From Polytrichum commune (Eukaryota; Streptophyta; Polytrichopsida; Polytrichales; Polytrichaceae), in the NCBI GenBank assembly GCA_950295325.1, contig OX485809.1, positions 372,001-436,000 on the forward strand: a DNA stretch of 64,000 nt. The letters run 5' to 3'. Positions 11,736 to 22,578 of this stretch are shown here, one piece after another. Within the stretch, counting starts at the first letter, position 1. Each line of letters opens with the position of its first letter. The notes below the pieces were generated by a model. It was given only the letters and a program-made list of their open reading frames with translations. It was not told where the DNA came from and made no database searches. A program made the position numbers and the translations under genes.

Positions 11736-12409
11736 TACACTAAATATGCTATTTAGTCTCATATGGTAATTTTTTTGTCAGTATGGTAACTTTTTGGATG
11801 ACACTTCTTATGAATAAGTGGAACAAATATTCTCATGGATGATGGATGAGTGCATCCATTGGCCAAAACGTACCCTACCTTCTCTTGTCAGCAACTTGTC
11901 ATGAAATATTGTCATGGATGATTGAAACATGGATGCAAAGTCATTTGGTAAGTGACAGTAATTGCAACACTGTAAATCTATAATCCCAAAAAAATTTGGA
12001 GGACAAATAATGTTGGGTTAACATTTAGTGTTGATGACACTGCACTGCAGTTTACAATTGGCATTGAGCAAGACAATTAGAATCGGTGACACGAAATGTC
12101 ATATTTAGTGTAGTTTCGGTGGCTTCGATCAGAGTGATTGATATAACAACAACATATATATTATGCTATCCCAGACACATAGTGGGGATTCGTATACATG
12201 AACCTCCGTCCAAGTTACATGAAAACACCGCTGGGGCTGCTCAAAGAGCCCTCAAGGATCACCTACATTGACCCGACTACATCATGGTACAAAAATCCTT
12301 CAAGGATGATGACAACTACCAAATGACAGAAGCTAATTTCGGTGACTGCAAACATATTGATACAACAACAACAACAACATGTGCTCACCAGAGATGGGAT
12401 ATTTAGAGT

Positions 12410-12605
12410 GCGGTACCTCGATCCTCCCAAGTGACATGCATGAATTCGAAGACACCGCTGCTGATGAGTTTCAATGAAATGGCAGTGCCTCGATCCTCCC
12501 AAAAGACATGAAGACACCGCTGCTGATGAGGTTCAATGTAATGGCAGTGCCTCGATCCTCCCAAGTGATATGAAGACACCGCTACTGATGAGATTCAATG
12601 TAATG
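12410..12605. repeat. 62-bp tandem repeat, about 3 copies
   Basis: Three head-to-tail units start near 12410, 12482 and 12544. Each contains CCTCGATCCTCCCAA, then GAAGACACCGCT, then CTGATGAG and TTCAATG. The first unit has a 10-base insertion. Upstream DNA from about 12.1 kb carries more distant copies of parts of the unit, so the duplication history is longer. The unit length is not a multiple of three, arguing against a coding repeat. Confidence 0.85.
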
Positions 12606-14639
12606 GCAGTGCAGCAGTATGATCAATTTATGTTGACTGTATCTATCTACGAAGTAGCAACTGGAATATGTCACCATGAAAACCTGGATAATTTCTGTGT
12701 CCTAATCTGTAAAACTGCAGAATTTTATGTATATCTTCAAATTTGTATCAATTGTTAATATTTCATTTACTATGTCTTTGACAGTGGCAACATATTATGT
12801 TGATTGGCTCCCACCCATTCTACTGTGAATTGCGAGTCCCTGAAACCTTCAGTTGATATATAAGGTAAGCGGGTCTTAAACGGACACTTGTAGTTGTGCA
12901 CCCACTTATGGTAGGATATGAAACACGCAATTGGTGCGAGATGATTAAAGCAAATCTAAATCGTGCATGTAGCCACTTTCCTCGTAATCTTCAGAGCTCG
13001 AATGAATTTTCTATTCATTGTCAAAGTGAAATTTTTTTGAGTTAATAAATGATCATATAGGTCCCCCAATTATGTTGACTATTACGAGAAGAATATTATA
13101 AGGTTGAATATATATGAAGGCTTGACATGTCTAGGTTTCATGTCTGGGTTTCATGTGAGGAAGAGTTGTTCATTACGTCCTTATTTAGTGTTTAGGGTTT
13201 GGAAGAGGTAGATTTATGGGGTTCACTAACTTTGGCTATTGTTGAGGCTTGCATTTATGATTCTTGAAATTATTGACAATTATAGGTTATAAAACTATGC
13301 AAAGTAATGACATAAAAATTGGAGTGAATCTTAATTTTGCATATGTGAACACAAGATTGACTAAATAAAGCTATCAATATGTACTATAGCTATCTACCTT
13401 AGCACATGTTATTTAATTTATAAAATAAATTCAAGTACATGAAAAACAAGGGGGGAACAATACTATAATGTATATATTAAAACCTAAATAGAAAACATGC
13501 CTATTGAATACATAAAGTATAACCTAAGTTTCTTTTAGTAAGTTAGAAGACTCTTTGTTTGTCTTCATGTAGTTATGTTTCATCAGCAGACGGTGCTAGC
13601 TTTAGTAATTTGATGCCCAACAATTGAAACGACATTCCATGGCTTGTGGGTCCACCTATTATTTTTATAATATCTCAAATTGCATCACATTGTTACTAGA
13701 TCTTCCATTTCAATTTATGTACCATCAATGTTTTTGCCCATTTTCATCCATTATGTCTATTTCATTGCTTCCTTTGGTTGCAGCAGTTGACATTGACAAC
13801 AATGAACTGGCCCAATTTGAAGTGCTTTGTCGGTTTGGTTTTTTAGAGTACAAAATAGGAGCTTCTAAATTGTGACTTCCACTCCATGGTGGATCCCATC
13901 ATGCAAAAGTTCTCAAAAAGTTTGTTCCAAACCCATTGGAGGGCTTCATGATCTTAGATACATATTTTGTAACATGTTCTCTAGATTTATCTATAGTGTT
14001 GTCACAAAAAAATTCTCATGCCATACATGCACAACATATTGTGATTTTATATGGAATTCAATTTACTTAGATTTTATGACAACGTAATTGATGAAAGGAG
14101 TGTATTTTTGCATGGAATGTGTGGATAAAAAAATTATACAATTTTTTCAATAAAGAGTTTATAAAATTTTGTGAAGGCTTAACATGTAAAATGAAATACT
14201 AAAACTTTATTTTTCTATTAAGTAAAAAATAAAAAGAGAGGGAGAAGTGGCTATCAAACATAACTCTAGATAAATCTAGAGCCACCTTCTCTAGCCACAA
14301 GGAGTTACTTTAGTTCAAACCATTTTGTTCAATTCACCGTACTTTGTCCACATCAAGTTTCTTCAATAATTGGTCAATGTTAATTTCAATACAAAGCAAC
14401 TTGTGTACTATGTTATTATGGCCTATAACCATGTAGTACTTGTAGATGACACCAAGGTCAAGCTATAGTCTTGACGACCCTGCAATATCATGCCATATCA
14501 ATAACATATAGGTTTGCACAAACAAGTCCATATTTGATTTGGTTGACTCAAACTAGGTATTTGTAGTTCAAGCTTTGGTTATCATTTAAACCAAACAGAG
14601 AAAACAACCAAGATACTAGGCTCACCCTCCCTCTAGCTC

Positions 14640-16440
14640 CCCTTTTGATTTTTAAACCCATGGAAAGCCCCCCATGAGTCATTTGGAAAGCACTTGAAGA
14701 AAAAATTTAAAATGATTTTTTATTTTTTTATTTTTTTAAAACTTGAAACTTTTAATGAAAATTTAAAGGTTTTGAAATGTTGGGAAGTATAATGTTAGAT
14801 GCGAGTGTAAAGGTAATAACTTTTTGAGGGGGACCCTTTCAAAAGCTTGCAAACCCTCTTTGGACTCCGTTTAGAATTGGTTTCAAAAACAAATGTTATT
14901 ATAGTGATCACATTATAGGGGTCCAAAAATGTCGGAAACCATTTTCTTCAATCTGACATGGATAAAAACTTAAAAGTTATGGACACCCCCCCCCCCTCCC
15001 TTTTCCAAATCCTTGAACATGGAAAAACAATTACATTGTAATCAAAATTTAGGGGTCCACAATTTCTAGAAAGTGTAGTTTTGAATCCGTCACTTAATAT
15101 AGAATCGTTATGGGGTCCCTCTCTTTTTCATTTCCGAACTCGTGGAAAGCCCTCTAGGAGTAATTGAAAAGCACTTGAAAAGAGAATATTGGAAATTGTA
15201 GTTTCAAATGCGAGAGTAAAAGTTTAAAAAGAAATTGGCGCCCCCTTTTTGTTCCACAATCCTTGAATTGCGGGTGAATTGGGAAAAATTACAAGAAAAG
15301 CAACCAACAATTTTGAACCCTTAATTTTATTTTTTTAAAGTTGGAGGAAAACATCCAAGAAATAAACTTTAAAAAATGAATCTCAAATTTTAGATCAAAT
15401 TTTGGGGGTCTAAAAATGTCGGAAAATGTAGTGTCGGATGCGAGAGGAAGAATTATGGGGGTATCCCCTTTGATTTCCAAACCTGTCGAAAGCCCATCAA
15501 TACTCAAATGCAAAGCACTTGACTATTCAAATGATACAATTTTGAACAAATTTTAAGGGATTGTATTTGTTGGAAAGTGTTGTCTTGGATCCAACTAAGA
15601 ATTCGACAATTTTGACTCGTCTTCACCCTGCACCTTTGATTCTAAAATCATGGAATCACCCTTTGGAGATTATTTAGAAAGAACATTAAAACAAATACTA
15701 AAATTCTAGGGGTCCAAAAATATTGGAGAGTGTAGTGTTTGATTTGCAAAACGCTAGAAATCCATGGGTCATTTGGAAAGCACTTGAAAACTAAAATATA
15801 TGGATTAGAAATTATAGTGTTAGATCCATAATTGGAAATTCTAAGGATTTGGGACCTCCCTCCTTTTAGATTTTTTAGAAACCTAGAAAGCCATCCAGGG
15901 ATCATTTGGAAAGGATAAAATGTTAAAATTTGGATAATATTTTGGGGTTACATAAATTTTGATTATTATTGTGTCAAAGATGATACTAAGACTTCTTTGT
16001 ATTCTTGTATCCTTTAACCCTACCCCCTTTCGATTGCCAAACTTGTGGAGAACCTTTCAAGGGTCATTTAGAAAGAACTTGAAGATCAAATTTTAGGGGT
16101 TGTTGAAATTTGTAGTCTTAGATCCAGAATTATAGTTCTCAGTTTTTGGGGTCACCCCCCCCCCCCCCCTTTCATTACCAATACCATGGAAAACTATGTT
16201 TGAGGGGTGGTTTGGAAAGGACTTGAAAGTAGATTGTTAAAACTTGATGTAAATCTAGGGGTCTCAAACTTTCAAAACATGATATGGCAACATTAAAATA
16301 AATAAATAAATGGTCCATCCCTTTGAATTCCAATATTATGAAAAGCCCTTCAGGGGTCACTTGAAAACCACTTGAGAAACAAATGGTAGAAATTGGATCA
16401 AATTTTAGAGGTCCAAAAATGTTTAAGGACCTTAATATTG
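14640..16440 (+). repeat. Degenerate ~155-bp tandem array, forward block
   Basis: The recurring order is: TTTGATTTCCAAAC, CATGGAAAGCCC, GGTCATTTGGAAAGCACTTG, then ATCAAATTTTAGGGGTCCAAA and GGAAATTGTAGTCTCAGATC. Anchor motifs near 14924, 15050, 15405, 15553, 15708, 15945, 16095, 16256 and 16407 give a spacing of about 150-160 bases with occasional losses. Two C-tracts (near 14,988 and 16,147) fall at the same place in the unit. Copies are well diverged, so the array is old. Confidence 0.75.
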
Positions 16441-16970
16441 TTTCATTTTAATTTTAATTTTAATTTTTTTAAGTGCTACTTAAACCCTTCTTAATTGACC
16501 TTAAGAATTTTCTACATAATTTTGGAAATGAAAGGGGTAGGTCTTGGAAAATTGGAGATTGTAGTCTCAATACCAAGATTAATATTACCGACATTTTTGG
16601 ACATGTCAATATTAATTCAAAGTTTGAAATTTGTTTTCAAATTGACCCCAACATGGTTTCCTAGGGTTTGGGAAATTAATGACGAGGGGCTCCGAGAAAT
16701 TGGAAATTATAGTCACGGGTCTAAGAGTACAATTTCCAACATATTAGGACTCCAAAATTTGACCCAAACATTATCATTTTTTAAGGGGCTTCCAAATGAC
16801 CCCAGTAGGGATCTCCATTAGTTTGGAAATTGAGTTGAGGGGGTTGGGGCTCAATAAATTGGAAATTGTAGTCTCAGATCCAAGACTAATGTTTTAGAAA
16901 TTTTGGGACCTCTTGAATTTTCTCTTGAATTTTCTATCTTAATTTCAAGTGCATTCCAGGTGGTCGTGCT
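16441..16970 (-). repeat. Same ~155-bp array, inverted block
   Basis: About three copies occur in reverse complement of the preceding block: for instance GGACTCCAAAATTTGACCCA and GGGGCTTCCAAATGACCCC are the reverse complements of the forward anchors. Together with the forward block this forms an arrangement with a centre near 16.44 kb. Confidence 0.7.
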
Positions 16971-18532
16971 TTTGAAGGTGTTGGAATTCTAAGGGGGGAA
17001 GGGATCCTAAAAAAAATTATCATGGCTTGAAACTATTTTTGGGCCATGTGTCATGCCTCAACCCCTTGACTTGGCTTTGAGCCGCAAATATCAGATGCCA
17101 TGATAGATAAGTATGATTTGTCTATCTCAAAAAAATGGATGTAAATGAGTTTTTTCCAATTTTGGTCAAGTGCCGTTCCAAAACCTTTTTTTCTTTTGGG
17201 CCAAGAATTTTCCATTTTTTTCAATGGCATGAATTTGCCATGTTGTACCACCATTTGAAAGCTATCAATGGATGTGCATCCTATCATAATAGTGCTTTGG
17301 AACAAGAATCTTGCTATGATAGTGAACACCACTTTGGCTCCTATAACGATTTTAAAAAACATGAATCGATCTCAAGAGAAGAATACACATCATACAAATT
17401 CACATATTTGAAGCCACCAAAACTTTGACCATGCATAAATGCATGAGGGTTTGTCCAATGACAACAATGTCTTTTTTTTCCTGGTGTTTCAAATGCACAT
17501 ATGCAATTTCATGGTTTGGAAAACTTTAAACTAAAATTCAACTTGTCATAAAATAAATAGTCTTCAAAAATAGTAAAGGTTCAAAAAACCAATTGGGGCA
17601 AGCATCTCAATAAACCAATTGATGGCAACATTGGCAATATATATATATGGAAAAATATGGGGATTTCGTGGGCATTGGTATCCACGAATTGTGTTTTCTT
17701 TCTATGGAACATTGCTTGAAGGGTTGCCAACAAATGGGAGAAGTTCAACATGTGTTGAGGGCAAGAGCACACGATTAGAATTGCATGGCTCTAGCACAAG
17801 GAAGGAAGATCAAAAAAATAAAATAAAAATAAATAAAGACTGCCACCCTAACACCACATGGGTTGCCTTTCTTTGTGAAATGAGCCATGGGTCCTCGAGG
17901 GCAATAAAGGGTTTAGGAAGAAGGCCAAAACCACCCGTTCTAGTAGAGCAAAAAAACCCCATCCTCCTCTAACCCCTATAGGACATCAATGAGGACAATT
18001 TGTGTCCTTGCTTTGGTCAATCTATCACAATTAAGGTAGTTGTATACAATCATTTTGTGAGTTTGATTGATACAATACATAGATCCTCAACTTCATTATT
18101 AATACAACTTTAAAATGCTCAAGGTTGTTTAATTTTGAAAAAAAATTGTATGCATTGACAAAATAAGTGGTTTGATACACTCTCATATCACTACTTTGAT
18201 TGGATTAGATCCTTCAATACATAGGTGTTGGTTTCAATCACATCGTGTGGTGCTATCTGGCATTAGGCATTCAATTGAAAATTGTCAGATTACTCATAGT
18301 TGGTACAATATTATGAACTCTATATAGTATATCTCTTGAAATCCTAAACTCATAGTGATTTTGAGTTTTCTCAAATAAAATTTTAAATTTGTTTACATAA
18401 AAGTGAATTGTAGTGGGATGTATCAAAATAAATTCAACTTAATAACATATTCTTGAAGTTGTGGCAATGATATGTTTGATTTCTTGTCAGAAGACAATGT
18501 CCTCTAGGAGTCAAAGGTTTAGAGCTTGCCCA
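16971..18532. other. Intergenic DNA, no recognised gene
   Basis: Open frames of about 100 codons overlap on both strands at 17.05-17.43 kb and 17.6-17.97 kb. None shows a domain I recognise, and strand choice is ambiguous. The rest is AT-rich spacer. Confidence 0.4.
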
Positions 18533-18853
18533 CAAGACTTGGCAAATTTTCTTGCTACCATCAATTTTTAAAATTTTATAAGATATGATGGCATGTTTGT
18601 CTTACCATTTATAAAGATAATTTGTCATTGCCTACCAATTATGGTTAAGAAGGTCTTTCTTTGAAGGCATTGGCGAGACAAATACGAGAGCATTTACTAA
18701 GCCAAGACCTCCAAAGAAAGGCCCTTTATAACATAATAGGTGGACAATGAGAAACTTTCTTTTACAAATGGAGCCCTAGCAACTACGCCATTGTACAGGT
18801 CTAATAAAATCTCAAAAGTTGATGGTAGCAAGAAATTTTGCCCAATTTGGTGA
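18533..18853. mobile_element. Foldback (long hairpin) element, ~320 bp
   Basis: The outer arms (about 18533-18580 and 18805-18853) pair as inverted repeats around CTTGCTACCATCAA. Inner segments also pair: TCATTGCCTACCAATTATGG with the reverse of ACATAATAGGTGGACAATGA, and AAGGTCTTTCTTTGAAGGC with the reverse of GACCTCCAAAGAAAGGCC. The whole element is therefore one imperfect hairpin. No target duplication was identified. Confidence 0.65.
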
Positions 18854-18949
18854 CCGTTAAGGGAGAAGGCAAAAATGACGTTATGGAAGTGCCAAACTAA
18901 AAGAAACCATGGTCCTTCAAGTGTTAAAGGCTAAGGTTAGACTTCTCGA

Positions 18950-20000
18950 AGTGCATTTGGATTTTCTCTCTCTCTAAGTTAGACTCTCTCTCCCATATGT
19001 TTGGCTTTCAAGAGTCGAATGGAGGCAACTTGAAAGCAACAACAAAGAACAAAAGGAGGGGGGTGGGGAAATTTGTCAAGTGAGGTAAATATTAACCTAT
19101 GATATTTGCTTCATAAAAGGTTCAAAGTATCATCCTAAAATAGAAGTATAGGAGGGGGGAAAATCCTATAATTTCCTAAGGCTTAAGGTGCATAAACATA
19201 CTTAGGGTTAGTTCACATGGGTTTTCATAGCCCCAAGTCCCACTCATGTCAGCAAGTCTCAGCATGGAGACAAAGTTCCAGCTTTTGATCCTTAAGAAAC
19301 CATTAAAGTATGGTTTATATCCATTAAAGTTAGATCATGATTTTTTTTTTTTGAAAATAATCTTGGGAATTGTGTTGCGAGTTGGGTATGACTTTTTGCT
19401 CAACCCAACTTTCAACACAAGTCCCAAGCCTCACCTCCCAAAGTGTTGCCATGTAGGCATCCATGTCATACTTGAGACTTAAGACTTGGAACCCCATGTA
19501 AAGTGGTAAGTCCCAACTTCCATGCTCTTAACGGCTAAGATTATAGGGATTAACCTCAAGTGAATTGGGATATAGGACTTTGGACCCCATGAAACTAGCT
19601 TTTAAAAGGAATGAGACTCCTCTTTTATAAGTGTGTTTGGTTCTTCTCTCTCTCCCCTTTCTCTCTTTACATCCAAGCGGTAAAGGGAGGCAACTTGGAC
19701 AATGACAATAAAGAAAGGAAAAGAGGAGGAGAAATTTATTAAATGAATATTAGATATTTGGCTTCGTGGAGGAGAAAAAAAAATCTATGGTCCTTCAAGG
19801 ATGAAGGGTAACTTAGGTGCATATTAAAGTTACAAGAATGAGATGAACAAGAATCCTCTTTTATAAGTGAGTTTGGTTCTTCTCTCTCTAAGTTAAGTGA
19901 GACTCTCTCCTCTCCCTTGTGCTTCCAAAAGGAAAAGGAAGCAACAATAAAAGAAGGAAAAAGGGGGGAGAAATTTTTCAAGTGAAGTTGGCTTCTTTGA
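18950..20000 (+). repeat. Partial tandem copies of the UBP1 upstream region
   Basis: Three segments starting near 18.95, 19.63 and 19.86 kb resemble the segment at 21.07-21.2 kb just upstream of the UBP1 gene. Shared blocks in order are TTTGGAT or TTTGGTTCTT, a CT-rich run with CTCTCTCTAAGTTAGACTC, then TTCCAAGAGG-like sequence, GGAGGCAACTTG, and an A/G-rich AACAAAGAAAGG stretch. A family B MITE sits between the first and second copies, and a family A MITE lies directly before the fourth (21.07 kb). Confidence 0.65.
19205..19506. mobile_element. PIF/Harbinger-like MITE, family B, copy 2 (302 bp)
   Basis: It aligns along its length with the element at 10.12 kb (shared blocks include AGTCCCACTCATGTCAGCAAG-type sequence, ATGTAGGCATCCATGTCATA and TTTTTGCT followed by CAACCCAACT). 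The flanks are TTA on the left and TAA on the right, compatible with a TWA target. Terminal repeats are more eroded than in copy 1. Confidence 0.7.
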
Positions 20001-20040
20001 TAGGGAAAAATATCATGGTTCTCCAAGCATAAATTCATAA

Positions 20041-20193
20041 AATTATTAAGTAGTGTGCATTTGTTCATGTGGGCTCTAAGAATATAACCATGTAATGTCC
20101 CAACCTAGTGCAAGGAGATTCAAATGAAGGTTGGGGCATCCCATGGTTATATTCTCAAGGCTCACATGAACGAATGCAAACTCCTCAATAATG
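20041..20193. repeat. Compact long hairpin, ~65-bp stem, ~21-base loop
   Basis: The left arm (20041-20106) and right arm (20128-20193) are near-perfect inverted repeats, e.g. AGAATATAACCATG against CATGGTTATATTCT, and GTTCATGTGGGCTC against its complement with one change. Few mismatches and a short loop set it apart from the looser foldback at 18.5 kb. It could be a MITE, or a source of small RNAs if transcribed. Confidence 0.75.
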
Positions 20194-20466
20194 TTATGTC
20201 ACTAAGCAACTAGACCATGGTCTCTTTCCAAAGAAAACGATTGTGGTCAAAAACTCTAGATTTATAGCTACATGTCAAAAATTTCATAGTATAGAGCCTG
20301 AGCACTTCCCATAAATGGGGAACCCCCAAACGAAAGGAGAATCATGCTCACCCAATACCTATTCTCACATAACACAACCAAGAAGCTAAGTAATGTTACA
20401 AGGGTGAAGGGTTAAGGTGCATATTAAACTAACGAGAATGAGATGAATGAGATTCTTCTTTTCTAA

Positions 20467-21068
20467 GGGGTTGTTTACATCATGGACCATGAAGTTATCC
20501 CTTACTCCTCTTAAATATGTGATTGACCGTTGAACTTGTCTTGGGACGACTTTGGTTTACATCAAGAAAAAAAATGTAAGAGTGATCAAGGAACTTGAGA
20601 TCCCCGAAAGGCCTATTTTCAAGCCTACATTATCCATTGCCATGGTCCAATGGGTTTCGCAATGGGAGAGGCAAAAGAGGTTCTCTCATTGCAATTGTCA
20701 AGGGACCATGGCAGAGAGATGAGGTTCATATTTATTTTTTATTTTTTATTTTTTTTAATTTAAAAAATTGTTGTTGTTGTTGGGCAAAACGTTTTTTTAT
20801 AGTTATGAGGAAAGAGGGGAAGAAGAAGAGGAGAATATCAAACATGAAGAAAATTCTCAAAATTGCCCTTTTTGAGCATATATTAAGAGAATATCACATC
20901 CACTTTTTGGTGCATGGTCACCTCTCTTGGTCCACATGCGGTTTACATCCAGTCAGGGGCCCAAAGACTTTAAGAATGCATGTTTTAGAAATTAGACTAT
21001 CAAAGTGTGACCATGGAAAATGCCTTGTGACATGGGACAACTTCATGGTCCATGATGTAAACAACCCC
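20467..21068. mobile_element. PIF/Harbinger-like MITE, family A, copy 1 (602 bp)
   Basis: The ends are perfect inverted repeats of about 29 bp starting GGGGTTGTTTACATCATGGA. The flanks are TAA (20464-20466) and TGA (21069-21071). Removing the element and one TAA gives CTTTTCTAAGTGCGTTTGG, which matches the uninterrupted paralogous sequence CTTTTATAAGTGAGTTTGG near 19.86 kb, so the boundaries are supported by an empty site. The long open frame inside it (about 158 codons) is incidental. Confidence 0.85.
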
Positions 21069-21069
21069 T

Positions 21070-21475
21070 GAGTGCGTTTGGATCGTCTCTCTCTAAGTTA
21101 GACTCTCTCTCCTCTCTCTAAGTCTCTCTCTCCTCTCTCTCTTGTGCTTCCAAGAGGCAAAGGAGGCAGCTTGAAAGCAACAACAAAGAAAGGGGAAGAG
21201 AAAGAGGAAGAGAAGGCTGACTCGAAGGGGGAGAGAAAGAGAGAGGGAGGGAGGAGAGGAGAGAGAGAGAGAAAGAGAAAAAACAAAGAAACGGCGAAGG
21301 ACAACGACAACAACCAGGGAGGAGGAAGGTTTTCTGGGTTTTGTTGCATCTCCACAACAAGAAGAGAAGGAGGAAGAAGGACGAAGGAGAAGGAAGAAGA
21401 GAAGAGCAGAATAGGAGCCTGGGGAGCACACAGTAACAAACAAACGCTTGTTAACATACATACATACATCCAAGT
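21070..21475 (+). promoter_or_regulatory. CT/GA-rich tract upstream of UBP1, probable promoter or leader
   Basis: A run of CTCTCTCT/CTAAGT on the plus strand changes into a purine tract (GAGAGAGAGA, AGGAGGAAG) at 21.18-21.4 kb. Such CT/GA stretches are common around plant transcription starts. No transcription start can be fixed. Low-complexity open frames on both strands here are not genes. The DNA from 21.48 to 22.43 kb, before the start codon, may hold the 5' leader and possibly a leader intron. Confidence 0.4.
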
Positions 21476-22426
21476 CTTTCTTGTTTCCTCGCTTGCTTCC
21501 TTGATTCCTTCCTTTCCTCTCCTCTCCTCTCCTCTCCTGTCCTGTCCTTGGGCTCCTTGGTGGCCATCTACTTACCTATCTGCCTGAGCATGTCCAATAG
21601 AGTGTTCTCCTGGGGCACCCATTTTAGGGCCATTCCGCTGTGCTCCATGCTCTGCATGTGGGCCTATGTGGCACGTTAAGGGCTAGGGTTGCACCACTCA
21701 ATTGCAATTACTCACAATTGCCCTGTCACGGGGGAGCGAGGCGATTACATCCATTGGGGACGTCGGAGCGTTCTCGGAGGCGATTTTGTGTAGGTGAGAC
21801 GATTGGAGGTTTTTGTTTCGGGTTGGGTTTGGTTTTGGTTGTGGTTTTGCTTTTGGGCTCTGGCTGTGTGTCGATGTTTGCTGTACTTTGGTGGAGGGAA
21901 TTTTTGTTGTGTGTGACGGGTGATGGGTGGGAGATCATCATCTTCAAGTTGCGTCATCCGCTCTTCTGTCTGTCTGTCTGTCTGTGAGGATATGTCTATG
22001 TTGTTAGGTGTCTTTAAACTCGAATATTGGGAATCGGAGATAGAATTTTGGTTCTTTTGATCGCTTCGGAGTAATTTGTAATGCTTTCCCTTCCAGCAAG
22101 TAGGTGAGATTTTCTTGGGAAGTGATCCAAATTGGATGGATTTGTCTTACGGCAAAGAGCAAGAGAAGTTACATAAGAAGGTTAACCCTTTGCAAAATCG
22201 AGTCGAAGTCTTGGTGCTGTCTGTGAATGGCAATCGCTACCGTTGGGGTGTAGCTTGGTAACGGGAAGATTTGTACGTTTTTGCTGATATCAGGATCGAA
22301 ACTAACTGTCACTGAAGTACTTCCTAAAAGGCTATAAATTATGTGCAACCACTGTTAATTAACTCTCTGATGAGTCAGGTGTTGGTGACTTAGGGCAGCA
22401 GAAGCACAAAGAGTGGGTCTGCCAAA

Positions 22427-22538
22427 ATGTATGCGATGGTGCAGCAGCAGCAGGCGCAGCAGCAAATTCAATTTCAGCAACGCCTGAAACAGCAAAATAT
22501 AATGCAGCAAGCCATGCTTCAACAGCAGCAGCAGCAGC

Positions 22539-22578
<40 letters not shown>

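Larger units (their letters stand above)
10412..14639. other. Intergenic DNA, no recognised gene
   Basis: Open frames up to 123 codons occur between 10.42 and 11.53 kb, overlapping in several frames and sharing no recognisable domain; I do not call them genes. The region also contains the CTAATTAG-family element (11.5 kb) and a 62-bp tandem repeat (12.4 kb), listed separately. The remainder is AT-rich with no structure I can name. Confidence 0.45.

Noticed and set aside
17051-17428. Two opposing frames of about 100 codons
   Set aside because: Both strands are open over the same DNA; no domain in either and no basis to choose.
20595-21071. 158-codon open frame
   Set aside because: It lies entirely within a family A MITE and has no domain; chance reading frame.
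21093-21587. Several 100-147-codon frames on both strands
   Set aside because: They are Ser/Leu/Phe-rich or Lys/Glu/Arg-rich translations of a CT/GA low-complexity tract upstream of UBP1.
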